Of a DNA stretch of 64,000 bases, positions 22,001-33,753 are shown in pieces. Made by a program: the position numbers and the translations under genes. Source of the DNA: Meconema thalassinum (taxonomy: Eukaryota; Arthropoda; Insecta; Orthoptera; Tettigoniidae); the NCBI GenBank assembly GCA_946902985.2, contig OX336397.1:183152813-183216812 (forward strand), given 5' to 3'. Each line of letters begins with the position of its first letter. Position 1 is the first letter of the stretch. Under the pieces are notes generated by a model. That model was given only the letters and a program-made list of their open reading frames with translations, had not been told where the DNA came from and searched no databases.

Positions 22001-22964
22001 AGTCTTTCTACTCCACTCGCAGCGTTAGCCTTGCGTTTATTCTGGCTTATACAAAAGTGTTTCTCTAGTGGCGAGATAATCACTTTTGCCAGTCGTATAA
22101 AACAGCTAATATCTTTTGAAGTACTCGGTCGAAATTGTTCAGCTTTTCTCTATAATTGCATGTAGTACTGCACAATACAATTATGTTATCGTAGACCGCT
22201 AACTGTTTGAAGCTAAACTTATATAAGCTTTCTAAGGTCCGTCTCAACTTCACCTAGTTTGACCTGTATCTCGTTAACATAGTGGCCTCGCCACGCGTTA
22301 TAAAAACGATTCTTTTCACTTGCTGTTCACTTTGATGTTTCACTATATTGAATATATAAGAAAATGACTTTCACAAATACTTCGATGATCTGAGCATTAG
22401 ATCTCAGAATGATCAGCGAACGAAAGAGAAGAGAAGAGGCTCCTCTCTTCTGCGCAAGCCCTTTTATTACCTTCTCGAGGGGCGTTACCATCCCTTCCAA
22501 AGCGTGATACTACGTCATCGCTAGAACTTCCAACTTCGTTAATACATGACGGATTTTCAAAATTCAAAAACTGAAAATAAATTTCACCAAAATTCCAAAT
22601 CAATGCTTTTACTGCAAATGTATTTCCACAATTCTGCATTCAAAAAGTCATAAAAATACCATAGTTTCAGCAATCTCCGTCTTCCTTTAAACTATCGTTC
22701 ATTGGTTCATGCCTCTCCTCCAATAGCATAGTTTCTTCCTCAGCAGAATTCCTCGTTTCCTGCGACTGCGTCGTACATCTTGGAACATTCTGGATAAAAT
22801 GCTGACGTCACTGAGAATCTCAGCTCAAGTAGCTTGCTGGCATAACATATACGTCATCCGTGCTTACGTCATGACTACCCACGTCATAACTATGACAGCC
22901 ATAACTCTAATCATAATTTCAAATATAGCCACCGTGGTCTCTACATAATTCAATTACGGGGGCA
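19059..22964 (-). repeat. 5' LTR of the gag-only retrotransposon
   Basis: 3,906 bp, nearly identical to 11,929-15,834. For the minus-strand element this is the promoter LTR. The GTAC target duplication follows at 22,965-22,968. Confidence 0.93.
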
Positions 22965-22968
22965 GTAC

Positions 22969-24150
22969 CCTTAACTCAAAATCTGTTTGGGTTAGCCAAT
23001 TGAAACTTTCAATTTCTTTCGATCATTATCTACATTAATAAGGATTATTGACTAAAACTAACTACTTTTGTCAATATGATTTTTTTTAAAGGTACGACAT
23101 TTTAATACAAAATTTTGTCGAAAAATATTTATATTTCATTTTGTATATTATTTATAGGAATATCCCTATTTATTACTGTTCATTAGGATGATGTCGATAC
23201 ACAAAAAATATTATGGACCTATCTTTATTAATTTTCTTACAAACGGTACCAAAGTAGTGAAAAATAATCAACTTAGAAAAATGAGGTTGAAGTTTTTCAT
23301 TATACTTTGTTACCTCTGATAATTCTTAGAACATTCCTGCGCCATCACTTGCATCATTTCGTCCTTCACTGGTTATTTTCATTCTCCTACTTCATTTAGC
23401 TTTTAAATAAATAAATAAATGAATACATAAATGAACATATAAATAAGTAAACAAATAAATAAGTAAAAACAATATGAATAAATAAATGCGTATTTCAACT
23501 TATCTTCTTCCTAATAAGTGGACTTGTTCTCTCTTCAAATAAACGATTCAATTATTAATGATTGGAGCAGATGACCTCGCTGTTCCGCCCCTTAAACAAT
23601 ATTTCTTCAATAGGTCAGTGCGAAATCACAGTGATTATAATATTATGATGATGTTCAGTGATCAATAGTAACATAAACAATGCAGGAAGTTGTCATTGTT
23701 ACCAACACAAAGTCTGCGCTCAACAGAGCGGACAAGAAGTGAGTTTAGAATCTATCTATAATAGTTCGAAATTTAAACGCGCAAACATGAATCTCAGTAA
23801 AAGTGGGCGTTGCATTCATGGTGCAGCTTAGTCATTTATATCGTGTAAAATGACCATTTTTCGTATTTTTTCAACTTTTATTGACAATTTCCTGTTCTCT
23901 ACAAACATTATTTTCGCCCATTGACGGGTCTTTCGTACTTTAATTGCGATGAGACATGACATAAATTATAATACAATTTTCTCTGAGCATGGAAATTATG
24001 AAGCATTAGGTATTAAGTTCTGTTGAATAATAAGGCTTATTTTATTTTTAATGTTTATTTACCACCAAATTCATGCCTTGATACCTAATTTTATAATTAT
24101 CTAGGAGAATATTACAATGTTACAATGTTGTTGGTAGCAATATTATAATC
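22969..24150. other. AT-rich interval inside the split LINE, no gene
   Basis: Decayed sequence between the LTR element and the LINE endonuclease. It contains an AAAT/AAGT-rich low-complexity stretch (about 23,400-23,490) and a SINE/LINE tail motif near 23,570-23,605, suggesting at least one more small old insertion. No coding sequence is recognised. Confidence 0.5.
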
Positions 24151-24776
24151 GCAGGTGACTAATTTTTCCACAGTGAGGGGTGCTAATCAAGATCTTCTGA
24201 ATGATGATTCCCAAGAAATAGCCTTAATCAATTTTTTGTCACTACGTAACCTACATTCTCTAAATGATATCCAGAACATTAGTTCCAGAACTCTAGACTT
24301 GGTACTCACTAACTCACCCAAGATCGTGTCGGTCAGTAGGGGCTGCATCCCATTAGTAGGAGAGGATACCCACCATCCCACATTGACTATTGAGCTTAGT
24401 CTAACTAATGTACGTATTGGTTCTAGTAAGGCCACTTCTACTATGATTCACAATTTTAAACGAGCAGACATTAATTAAATGTATAGGTTATAGTATGAAA
24501 CTAACTGGGAATAACTTAATACATTTCATAACATTGATAGGGCAGTCGAGTATTTCTGTGACAAAATTTATGCAGTATTTAATGACACTGTACCTTTCAT
24601 AAAAACACATAGACAACGGTCATACCCTAGATGGTTTAATATAGATAGTATCAGTAATTTGAAATTGAAGGAATATCATAGAAGGAATACGAAATCATCT
24701 TCATTCCAGAAGGAAAATTTTATCAGGCTAAGAAAGATAACAAAGGCTTTGACTGAGACTGAATATAAGAAATATA

Positions 24777-26101
24777 AGGTGCGTTCAAAAAGAAACGAGA
24801 CGGAGGCTGGAATGCGCAAACCGGTGACGACATCGGCTAATTGTGGCGTGTGTAACGAGGTGTGGTTCTGACCAGAGCGTGGAATGTCACAGCCCGTGGC
24901 TAGAGGGCACGCGTGCACGTCACGTGGTGATACAAAGCGAGCAGCAGCATGCATCAATCGTCCAACGCTGCCAGTCTCATTGCAATCAATGATATGGTGG
25001 CGTCAAACAAAGAGCAAAGAGGTGTTGTTCGGTTTCTGACAGCGGAAGGAGTAAGGGGAACGGACATTCATCGCCGAATGCCACAAGTGTACGGCGAACA
25101 CTGCATGTCCCTTGCAAGGTTCAAGGCGAGGCACAAGCGCTTCAGGGATTGACGGGTGTCGTTAGCCGATGATGCCCGGTCTGAGACACCCCCCCTGCAT
25201 TACCGATGACAACGTCCAGCGGGTTGATGCACTCATTACCCAGGACCACCGAGTGAGAGTGAACGCCAAAGCCGCCGTGGTCGGATTGACCGTCGTAAGT
25301 GAGCACACCATCATGAAGAAACGACTGCACTTGCGAAAAGTGTGTCCCCAATGGGTGCCCCACAGTCGTCAACCACACCAGAAAGCATGTCGAAAGGCCC
25401 ACTGTCTTGGTCATCTGCAGCGCTATGCGAGGGAAGGGAATGGGTTCCTGGCACGAGTGGTGGCTGGAGATGAGTCATGGTGTCATCACTTCGAACCAGA
25501 ATCCAAACGACAAAGCCTCCAGTGAAGCATCCGGGGTTACCGCCATCCATAAAAGGCAAGGCCAACCACACGAGTGCAGGAAAGGTAATGCTGACGTTCT
25601 TCTTTGACCAAGATGGCCCCCTTCTGATACACATCATGCCACACGGGACAACAGGGAATGCCAGGCGTTACTCGCAAACCTTGACCACCCTTCGCCAAGC
25701 GATCAAAACAAAACGACCGGGCAATCTCAACCGTGGGGTCATTCTGCTCCACGACAATGCACGACCTCATACGGCCAACACAGTCGTGGCACTCCTGCAG
25801 AAATTCAAATGGGAGGTTCTCGCCCACCCTCCATACAGTCCAGACTTCTCTCCCTATGATTACGCCATGTTTGGACCACTGAAAAGGGCTCTGCGGGGCC
25901 AACGATTCACCTCGGACGTCGACGTCCAGCTGTACGTGAGGAACTGGTTCACATCGCAGCCCAGGGAATTTTATGAGACAGCCATTCACCGCCTTGTGTC
26001 ACAGTGGGACAAGTGCCTCAACAGCCAGGGCCAATACTTCTAACATACAGGTACTGGTTTCGGTAATTATGCTTCCGGCTCGTTACTTTTTTAACTAACC
26101 T
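24777..26101 (+). mobile_element. Mariner-family transposon, inactive
   Basis: Imperfect inverted ends: AGGTGCGTTCAAAAAGAAAC at the left against the reverse complement of GTTACTTTTTTAACTAACCT at the right, with TA dinucleotides on both sides (24,775-24,776 and 26,102-26,103), the Tc1/mariner target site. The length of 1,325 bp is normal for mariner. The transposase inside is broken. Confidence 0.88.
24949..26043 (+). pseudogene. Mariner transposase (DD34D type), multiple frameshifts
   Basis: Successive frames give the N-terminal helix-turn-helix region (EQRGVVRFLTAEGV), a mid segment (RVDALITQDHRVRVNA), and the catalytic core. The first Asp is in VVAGDESWCHHFEPE, the second in LLHDNARPHTA and the third in SPDFSPYDYAMFGPLK, with the second and third spaced as in mariner D34D. 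Frameshifts fall near 25,150, 25,280-25,310 and 25,500. The last frame (25,477-26,043) is long and runs to the family's usual C-terminus. The transposase would bind the ends at 24,777 and 26,101; this copy is dead. Confidence 0.88.
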
Positions 26102-26399
26102 TATATATAAATGACTGAAAATATAATGCAGGAAAATCCCAAACAATTCTGGAATTATATTAAAAATAGTAAGGAAAAAACTAGGGCGAATTATCAATAA
26201 ATGAAACATGGTCAAAACTTGTTAAAAACGATTAAGGAAATTTCAGATGGATTTGCAGATTTTTTTAAAGCAGTATATGAAGGTAAAACAACATCTTATG
26301 ATCTCGATGAACATATGGTGGGCATACTTGGAAAAGGCACTAAGTCCAAAACTGGCCGAAATTAGTCATTTGTGGTACTATGTACAAAATTGTGTATTC

Positions 26400-27855
26400 G
26401 ATCTACCAGAATAAGCACCAAATCCTAGGTTTTACTATTTCCAACATATTAACATGTAAGAAAGCATTAGGTCCATTTGAAAACAAAATATTTGGCAGGG
26501 AAAAGGCATTAAGTGCACCACTACGGATCATCGTGTGTTTCTTCAGGTGATCTATCCGAGTTAAGTTTGCTGCAGATGTACCACTGAAATGTGGCTTGGG
26601 ACCATTATGAATCACTGCAGTTTCTGCAGACAGCCTTTATCAGTAAACTTCGCTCTACATGTTCATCAGGCGCCAGACTTATACACCACTAAGGATCATC
26701 ATAAATGTTTCTTCAGTTCACTTTTACGAGCAATGGATACTCCACATTTACCACAGGAATGTGGATTCAGACCACTATGAATCATCACGTTTGTCTTTAA
26801 ATTGCCTTCCTACGTAAAACCTTGTTCTGCATGTATCACAGTACTAAGGCGTTAAATTTAAGCACCATGGATCATCATGTGCCTCTTTAAACTGCCTTTC
26901 TCAATAAACTTTGCTCCGCATGTACCACATTTATATGGCTTGAGCCCACTATGAATCATTACATGTTTCTTCAAACCACCTTTCCCAGTAAACTTTGCTC
27001 CACATGTACCACAGGAATAAGGCCTTACACCACTAAGGGACATCATGTGCGTCTGCAACTGTCCACTCTGGGTACATGTCGCTGCACATCTGCCACAGGA
27101 GTATGGCCGGAGACCACTATGAATCATTTTGTGTCTTTTTAAATTACCTATCTCAGTAAACTTTGCTCCGCATATATCACAGGGGTGGGGCTTTATACCA
27201 CTATGGATCTTAATGTGTGCCTTCAACGATCCTTTTCAAGTAAATTTTGCTTCGCATGTACCACAGGATTGGGGCTTCAGACCTCTATGAATTAGCAAGT
27301 GATTGCCTAAACTGCCTTTCCTAGTAAACTTTAATCCGCATGTATCACAGGAATAAGGCCGTACGCCACTATAATAATAACTTTATTGCTTTGCACCATC
27401 ATATGTTTCTTCAGTTCACTCATACGTGCAAAGTTCACTCCACATGTGCCACAGAAATGTGGCTTGAGACCACTATGGAACAACATGTGTGTTTTTAAAT
27501 GACCTTTCTAGGTAAACTTGGCTTCGCATGTATCACACGAATAAGGCCTTAAACCACTATGAATTATCATGTGTTTCTTCATACTGGCTATCTCAGAAAA
27601 GTTTCCTCCACATATTTTACAGACACGAGGTTTTGGACTACTATGGACCAAATTCCCTTTGTAAGGATAGTTTGCTCCGCAGATTAGGCAAATGTATGGC
27701 ATCTTTATTTTGTTATCATTTCCATTGAGTGAGGCTACGGATCTCACTCTTGTTAAAGTGATCTCTGAAGTGTGGTCGTTTCTGTGAAGAATTTCTAATA
27801 TTAGAACAAGTATAATACGCACTACCATTATAATATCAAAACCTACACAGCTCAA
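26400..27855 (-). pseudogene. C2H2 zinc-finger array, interrupted by stops and frameshifts
   Basis: Roughly a dozen 84-bp units on the minus strand encode C..C(12)H...H fingers joined by linkers IHSG(L/V/I)(K/R)P in place of the usual HTGEKP. The cleanest stretch (27,226-26,858) holds four fingers of the type PYSCGTCGAKFTGKGGLKKH. The N-terminal frame (27,855-27,508) has MPYICLICGANY and two more. In-frame stops occur at about 27,498 and 27,237, and a small insertion near 27,370-27,380 shifts the frame; the last units (26,615-26,403) have lost cysteines. It may be a retrocopy or a decayed KRAB-like expansion of a host gene; no introns are evident. DNA binding would be expected of an intact version. 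Confidence 0.72.
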
Positions 27856-28375
27856 TTCCAGATAAGTCTATAATACTTTTCTGTATTCGTAATGTAATGC
27901 GCATGACGATGATTGGAAGGAGTCACCCAGGGGATTTTTTTAGAATCATGTATTTTGGTTCAGGGATTAACACTGTTTACAATTTCAGTACAATCAAGTT
28001 GACCAACTCAAAATCATTTTATATCGCTATGTTACATGATCAAGGGAAACGGAATAATAACTTCGAGGTCAAGAGATCCAACTAGTGAAAACTTAACTGG
28101 AGCATTTTCAGCAATTTACATTTATTTGCAAGTTTTCCTTAAATAATAGGAACTAGGGCGGTCTCTACTCTTAAATGAAGTGGTGTTCGTGCAGTCGATA
28201 TATATTATACAAACACTACTGTTTTAAACTGTAATTCAGAATTTTTGGATTTTTAGTGCTTACGGATGAATGTGTTAATTCTCTTTATAGCAAGAAAAAA
28301 GCGCTTGTGCCAGTCAACATGAACTTCCAACGTCTCGATTAAGAGGATAAGTAAAAATTGGGTGCTGCTCTAAGC
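27856..28375. other. No recognisable gene or repeat
   Basis: AT-rich sequence upstream of the zinc-finger array, with only one short plus-strand frame (27,897-28,085) of no recognisable family. Confidence 0.4.
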
Positions 28376-29225
28376 TTTTAGGTACGACATTTGAGGGCCA
28401 GGAGGGATTATTTGAATAGGCAATCCGCAATCCGGGGATAAGGCCGTGCGTAATTCCGAGGGAGTAAGAGTGGAGAATATCGTGTGAGGGCTCAAACGAA
28501 AGTGCTCCTTCCCCGATATCTGAAGGACAAATCTATTCCACCCTAAAGTAAAAACATTCCCAACCCCCAGGGAAATAAGAAAATTTTAAAGAACATACCC
28601 ACGTGAGGCTCTTCCTAACTTTATGGAAGATGCATCCCCCCACCACTGCCCCTAACGCCATTCTACCACCACCCTCAAAGTTCCCTAAAATTCCAAACAG
28701 AGATTTCCAAATTTTATTAAATTTTACACAAAAGTCCAGCATTGCTTCTACTTATTTGCGCTAGGCTCATCTCAGTTGATCTACTCTGATCAGTTTCTGT
28801 TCTCTTCCATCTCATTTATCGATTTATTTATTATTTCATATTGATGTTTTTATAATTATATGTTGATTATCGATTTACCGAGTATTGATGAACAACAAGG
28901 GCATCGACCCTAAATTTCCGGAAATAGTCGATAACACCCGAACGATAAAATCGGAGAAAGTCGTGTTAGGGCTCAAACGAAATGACTAGGTTACCTCTAT
29001 CCATAGTAGTCATCATTTTCAATTTTGATATTCTGTTGAATGATCGACGTTTCCACGGGTAGGTGAGGATTGGAGCGGTTTCCACAAAGTCTTGTAACAT
29101 GAACCTAGCTGCCCACGACAGGATAGCCCGAGCGGTCGATCCAAGATGGTCGCCGAATGATTATTTTTATTATTGTTTTATGTATTCAATGTTTATTCAT
29201 TTATTATTATTATAACTATTATTTA
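28376..29225. repeat. Dispersed repeat family (CTCGGGCTATCCTGTCG type), copy 1
   Basis: Contains CGTGTTAGGGCTCAAACGAA (about 28,962) and a closely related GTGTGAGGGCTCAAACGAAA (about 28,482), plus CGACAGGATAGCCCGAGCGG near 29,117, whose reverse complement occurs at about 55,930-55,955. The block CCAGCATTGCTTC near 28,736 recurs near 53,410. The pieces occur in shared order in inverted orientation at 55,880-56,190, showing one family of several kb. No ORF; superfamily unknown. Confidence 0.5.
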
Positions 29226-29229
29226 ATTC

Positions 29230-30775
29230 GGCCGACTATGGACCACGTTACTTCAAGCACTTCCGTCCCTGAGCTTTAGTTCTATCCCAGTATTCCCGCA
29301 TGACTTTTCTGTGAGCCTACTTTCTTTCATTAGTCCACTTTTTTTACCAGTTTTCAGCTTTGGCTTTTCTGAGAATCGCTGGTATGTTCCAAGTGTTCTC
29401 TGTGGAAAAGCACGTTCCTGGAAGTCTTCAAACGTGATCCCTACTTCCAGAAGATCTCTTTCAATCACGGTGAATCAAATTCCCTATGTTTTCTTGTTTA
29501 AAAAGTAGGGAAAGATGCGGATGGTCAGTCTCTAAGAGTTCGTGCGTGTTATGTGGCCAGTGAAATTAATTCTCCTTTTCCTTATGATGTCTGTTTTCCT
29601 TTCCAAACTTAGGTAGAGTTCATTGTGTTGCCATCTCCTGAACTCTCCATTTTCCCTGATCGGTCCCAGTATCTTACTTAGAATTTTTCCTTCTTTAGCC
29701 TCTACCTTTTCAATCAAACCTTTCCTGTTCAATGCAAGGCATTCTGCTGCGTTCAGGATTTATGGACAAATAACTGAACAATAATGTCTAAGTTGGCATT
29801 GAGGGACACTGATCGTTTATTATAAACGTTCCTAGTTAGTTGGAATGCCACTTCCACCTTGTTGATCCTTTCTCAGAATTGTTTGGTCTTAACCACTCAC
29901 CTAAGTACCTAAACTCCTCTGTCCGCTTGATTATTCCCTGCTCTACAATTAACTCTCTGGGGGCTATCTTGATGTTAGTTATAAACTCCGTTTTCTCAAA
30001 GGATATCTGGAGACCCGCTCTTGCTGCTTGGGTTTTGAGTTGGTTGATTTGTTTTGTAGCAGTTTCTAGGGAATCAGAGAAGATCGCAAGATCATCTGTA
30101 AAAGCTAAACAGTTAACTGTGACATCCATTCTCTTGTACCCTATTCTGAGTCCATTCCCGACCCCTCCAATACGTATCTCTTTGCGCCATTCTCGGATGA
30201 CCTTTCCTATTGCGCAGTTGAAAAGTAAAGGCGATAGTCCATCTCCTTACCTAACGCCTGTCATGATTTCGAATGCGTCTGATATCTCTCCCCTGAATAT
30301 CACTCTGGAGGTGATAGTCAGGTGATAGTTAAGGTCAGTCGAATGATTGTCCTCGTTTTGTTATCTAAGCCCATTTCCTTTAGAATTGGAGGAGTGTATG
30401 TCGATAAATAGAATCGTAGGCTTTCATGAATTCGGCGAAGGTCAACACAAACTTCCAGTTCCTAATCTTCTGATATGAAAGAATAGATTTCTAGTTCATT
30501 ATCTGCTCGGCACATGAACGTCCCATTCTAAAGTCTCCTTGATATTCTCCCAGTTGTGAATCGAGTTACCTTTCTGCTCGGGCCTGAAATGCTATTGAGA
30601 GAATTTTGTAAGATATCGAGAGGAGCGAGACGCGTCGGTAATTGTTTACAACAGCTTTATCACCTTTCTTGTGAAGGGGATAAATTAGGGCTGATGTCCG
30701 GTCACTTGGATGTTTCTCGGTTTCCCAGATCTCTTGAATGATGTCTGTTAGTTCGTCAGTCGCCTCACTACTTAT
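29230..30775 (-). pseudogene. LINE reverse transcriptase, decayed copy B
   Basis: Minus-strand reading from about 30,775 gives the reverse transcriptase in several frames: a YRRVSLL motif for the region before finger/palm, GRSCAEQ, a KAYDS motif (domain A), CLAFTDDLAIF (the FADD catalytic box with T for A, 30,112-30,080), GLQISFEKTEF, and the C-terminal thumb motif FRYLGEWL. Many stops and shifts break it. It is the 3' half only, and is the same family as the copy at 31,054-32,475, by shared motifs (LGEWL, RKILGP-type, RKRRI.F.GH). The 3' region (29,250-29,530) is noncoding or decayed. Confidence 0.75.
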
Positions 30776-31053
30776 GAATTCATTTTTAATATGTATTTAA
30801 TATTAATTCTAATTTATTTATTTTTACTATTTATAATTTATTTTAAATTCAATATCAATTATTATAATTATTATTATCCAACAGTTAAGTTCCCATTATC
30901 ATGAAGACTATGCGGGTAGCGTCATGTGTGGTTCGCTCAAAGTAATGTCGTCGTCTTAACAAGAATATACCTGCCGAGAATAAACAAGCCGGGTTATAGC
31001 ATGCAGTTGGTTTCACGTTACCGTTTCAAACAAGAAAAACCTGTTGCGCGACG
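30776..31053. other. AT-rich spacer between two LINE copies
   Basis: Mostly TTTAT/AATAT low-complexity sequence; no gene seen. Confidence 0.5.
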
Positions 31054-32475
31054 TCAGAGGGTTTTGGTCACACATGTAACGTGGACAAATGAAATATTTA
31101 TTTCTTCTTCTTGTTTCGTATAAGCCATCCAAGGACCAAGACATTCAACTGTTACACTTGGAGTGGTCTTTGATGTTTGTCCGGTAGGTACGCATCCTCT
31201 GGCTGTGTTGTTCCCTCCTCTCCTGGGTCCAGAGGGCACCTGTTTTCTTGGCGGTTTGTCCTGGAACCTCAATTGCTGAAGCATCTTCCTGAGAGATGTC
31301 CGGTCTTTTAAGACTCTTTCCGTCCCTACAAGTTCTTGCAGATCTTTGCTCACTTCCCACAACCATGGTGACTTGGTCTTCCGCTTTTGCCAGTAACCGA
31401 GAAGCTGGTTGGTCAACCTGGTAGGATGCATCATGTAGGCGTGTCCATAAAATGCTTGACGTCGTTTCCTAACAACATCCGTGATTCTTTCACAGTACGT
31501 GTAGAGCTTTTGATTAGGCCGCCTTCTGTATTCATTACCTTCCTTAACAGGACCCAATATCTTCCTCATTATCTTTCTCTCCTGTACTTCGAGTTTGTCC
31601 GTGAGTCCCTTCCGGTTGAATACTAGACATTCTGAAGCATATAAGGCTTCAGGACGTATAACTGTATGGTAGTGTCTCATTTTAGTCTTTCTGGAGGTAC
31701 ACTTCTTATTATATGGGTTCTTGGTTAGTTGATAAGCCATTTCTAACTTGTTAACTCGAAATGATAATGCCCTTACTTCCGAGAGATTCGGTTCCAGCCA
31801 TTCTCCTAGGTACTTATATCTATCAGTTTTCTTGATCTCTCCCTGGTCCAATGCAGTATACAAGGAGATTCACTGATGTTTGTGATGTACTGTGTTTTTT
31901 CAAGTGACACATGAAGTCCTACCTTAGCTGCTTGTTGCGTGAGAACATTAAGTTGTTTCACTGAAGTTTCTATTGAATGAGATAGAAGTGTCAGGTTGTC
32001 GGCAAATGCCAGGCAATCAACACTGAGCCCATTACACTTGTGTCCCAAAGTGATACCCCTTGGTACCCCCTGACTAGTTAGCGCCTTTCGCCACTCCCTT
32101 TTCACCTTTTCCAGGGCACAGTTCAAGAGGAGAGGCAAGAGACCGTCTCCCTGTCTTACTCCTGACTTAATTTCAAAACTTTCAGAGAGGGCTCCTCTGA
32201 ACGTCACTCGCGACCTGGTGTTATTTAAAGTCTGTTGGATAAGGTTATGTGTCTTCACGTCTAGTCCTAGTTCTTGCAGGATAGTCATGAGAGTAGATCT
32301 GTCAACCAATCATACGCCTTCTTAAAATCAACAAAAATGATGAAATATTTCTTACTAGCCATTTTTGCTTGCCGTAGCACTGATTTCAAGTTGAGTATCT
32401 GTTCCGTACAAGAGCGTCCTTCTCCAAATCCTGCTGGGGTTCAGCTCTGTTTAATAAGGCCTTAGAAAAGATCTT
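31054..32475 (-). pseudogene. LINE reverse transcriptase 3' half, copy A
   Basis: Minus-strand reading starts at KIFSKALLNR (32,475) and continues through FGEGRSCTEQILNLKSVL, domain A (IFVDFKKAYD), SGVRQGDGL (domain B), CLAFADNLTLL (catalytic box FADN in place of FADD), LHVSLEKTQYITN, and the thumb/C-terminal region YKYLGEWLEP, RPEALYASECLVFN, KILGPVKEG and KRRQAFYGHAYM to about 31,054. Frameshifts occur near 32,430, 32,310 and 31,830. The 5' half of the same gene lies at 49,132-51,545, with the break falling between PVTY and KIFSK. The D to N change in the catalytic box would by itself inactivate it. Confidence 0.8.
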
Positions 32476-33753
32476 GTGTTTTGTACCGTGATTTTCACGT
32501 TACAATGCCTGGTATTTCTACAACTTTCCCCTGTACATCTACTTAACCTTGAAATCCAACCGGCATGAATAAGATTCATCTCTCCATGTTTTTCCCACAA
32601 TCTTTGTAATATTATCAGCTGTGGCCTATGAGATCGGAATCCTGTCGAAAGGTGATTTAGCTATTGCTGTGGATCCAATCACAGGCCATTTGCAAGTGCC
32701 GACAACTGTTAAGCAATAATATTCGTGACTTTCTGATAGACAAGTTTTGGCCTAGTCTGAGGTTGTGTTTGCAGTTCCGTATCAACACAGAATTTAGGTC
32801 ATCAATTTAAACAATAAAGCATCGACACTCCATCTTGGAAGGGTTTGCAAGTCAGATGTGAACATTTTCTAAGGATTTATCGGGGGCGAGTTTTACTCGT
32901 ATCGGAACCCCGAAGAGTTTGTATTGTACTCATTACACTAAAGCGAAATATATTTCTTAATATGAATTATAATCTGCAGCAAATGTAATGTCTTATATGT
33001 TTAAAGATGTACTGTGAGTGGGCTCTGGGTTGGCAGATTAGTCCGAGACCCAATATCTATTTCTTGGCTAGTGATCAGCACTAAGTTTTTTCTGTTTCTC
33101 AACGTGTTTAATTGAAAATGGTAAGGAACCTTGGGTTTTATTTCTGTAGTACATAATTTTGCATTTTTTAATTATTTGAGTATATTTTGCTTTTCCTTTA
33201 TGGATTAATTATGTGTTTGCCTTGTGTTACGGCCCGAGAGCCGTTTTGTGTCTTTTGATTGAGATCGGACAAAATCTGTCAAGCCCTTGTTGGCCTTTCG
33301 AAGTACCTAACATATGCCAAATCACATAACCTAAATTGTGCGATCCACAGCTCTCATATACATTATTAGTTTATTTTCCTTTTATTTCTTGGCCTTCAGT
33401 TGGTCGTAATTCTCGTTCATAAATTTTTGTTTTTCTATTATTGTTCGTTTCCTGGCGACGGTCGCCATTACTTATTTTTGGCATATTGTCATAAGATTGA
33501 GATGAAAGCAGTCAGTCGAGCTGTTATTTGATCCGTTTCATTCCGTATTTGGTTGAATATTTTGAGCGGGGAAACTTCTATTTATCATTAGTGATTTGAT
33601 TTCGACCTTCCTTGCGAGGTTTCCTATTTTTGAAAAATAGCATCGGTAATTTCTGCTTAAACCTTTCCTTTGGGTAATCTAACTTTTGTCAAATCGTGGG
33701 TACTCATTCGACCTCCTAAGAGGGGTTTGGTTTTGCGAATGTCTTCCCCTGTC
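32476..33753. other. Left remnant of the outer insertion, no gene
   Basis: T-rich sequence with several oligo-T runs, no open frame of note. It ends with CCTGTC (33,748-33,753), the left target duplication of the palindromic element. Confidence 0.45.
33748..33753. repeat. Left 6-bp target duplication CCTGTC
   Basis: Identical to 48,805-48,810 and directly abutting the element ends. Confidence 0.85.

Larger units (their letters stand above)
11929..22964 (-). mobile_element. Complete gag-only LTR retrotransposon with 3.9-kb LTRs
   Basis: Two direct repeats of 3,906 bp each (11,929-15,834 and 19,059-22,964) bound a 3,224-bp internal region. Both repeats start TGTCCCCG and end CGGGGGCA on the plus strand, the TG...CA ends of LTRs, and the element is flanked by a perfect 4-bp duplication GTAC (11,925-11,928 and 22,965-22,968). 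On the minus strand there is a primer-binding-site-like sequence after the 5' LTR, a gag-like gene, and a purine tract directly before the 3' LTR. No protease, reverse transcriptase, RNase H or integrase is present. Reading the repeats side by side I saw about three substitutions and two single-base indels, so insertion was recent. It must be mobilised in trans; it fits the terminal-repeat-with-gag (TR-GAG) concept described in plants. Confidence 0.93.
24155..26400 (+). mobile_element. Jockey-like LINE, endonuclease C-terminus and start of RT region
   Basis: Frame 24,155-24,478 carries the end of an AP-type endonuclease: TLDLVLTNSP, a catalytic-site SHH-like motif as DTHHPTL, and a hydrophobic strand. 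About 24,540-24,775 reads VEYFCDKIYAVFNDTVPF and RSYPRWFN then KYKK-type helix, the linker that precedes LINE reverse transcriptase. A mariner interrupts at 24,777; after it, about 26,113-26,330 resumes with NPKQFWNYIKN and a FADFF motif, again the expected order. The reading fades after 26,400, so most of the reverse transcriptase is missing. It is the continuation of the LINE at 11,283-11,928. Confidence 0.65.

Noticed and set aside
25142..25989. Minus-strand frames in the mariner
   Set aside because: Shadow frames opposite the transposase, whose DDE motifs are on the plus strand.
32476..33753. Outer insertion as a second palindrome or Polinton
   Set aside because: Apart from GTACCG/CGGTAC at the very ends, the left and right outer parts are not related, and no convincing target duplication was found.
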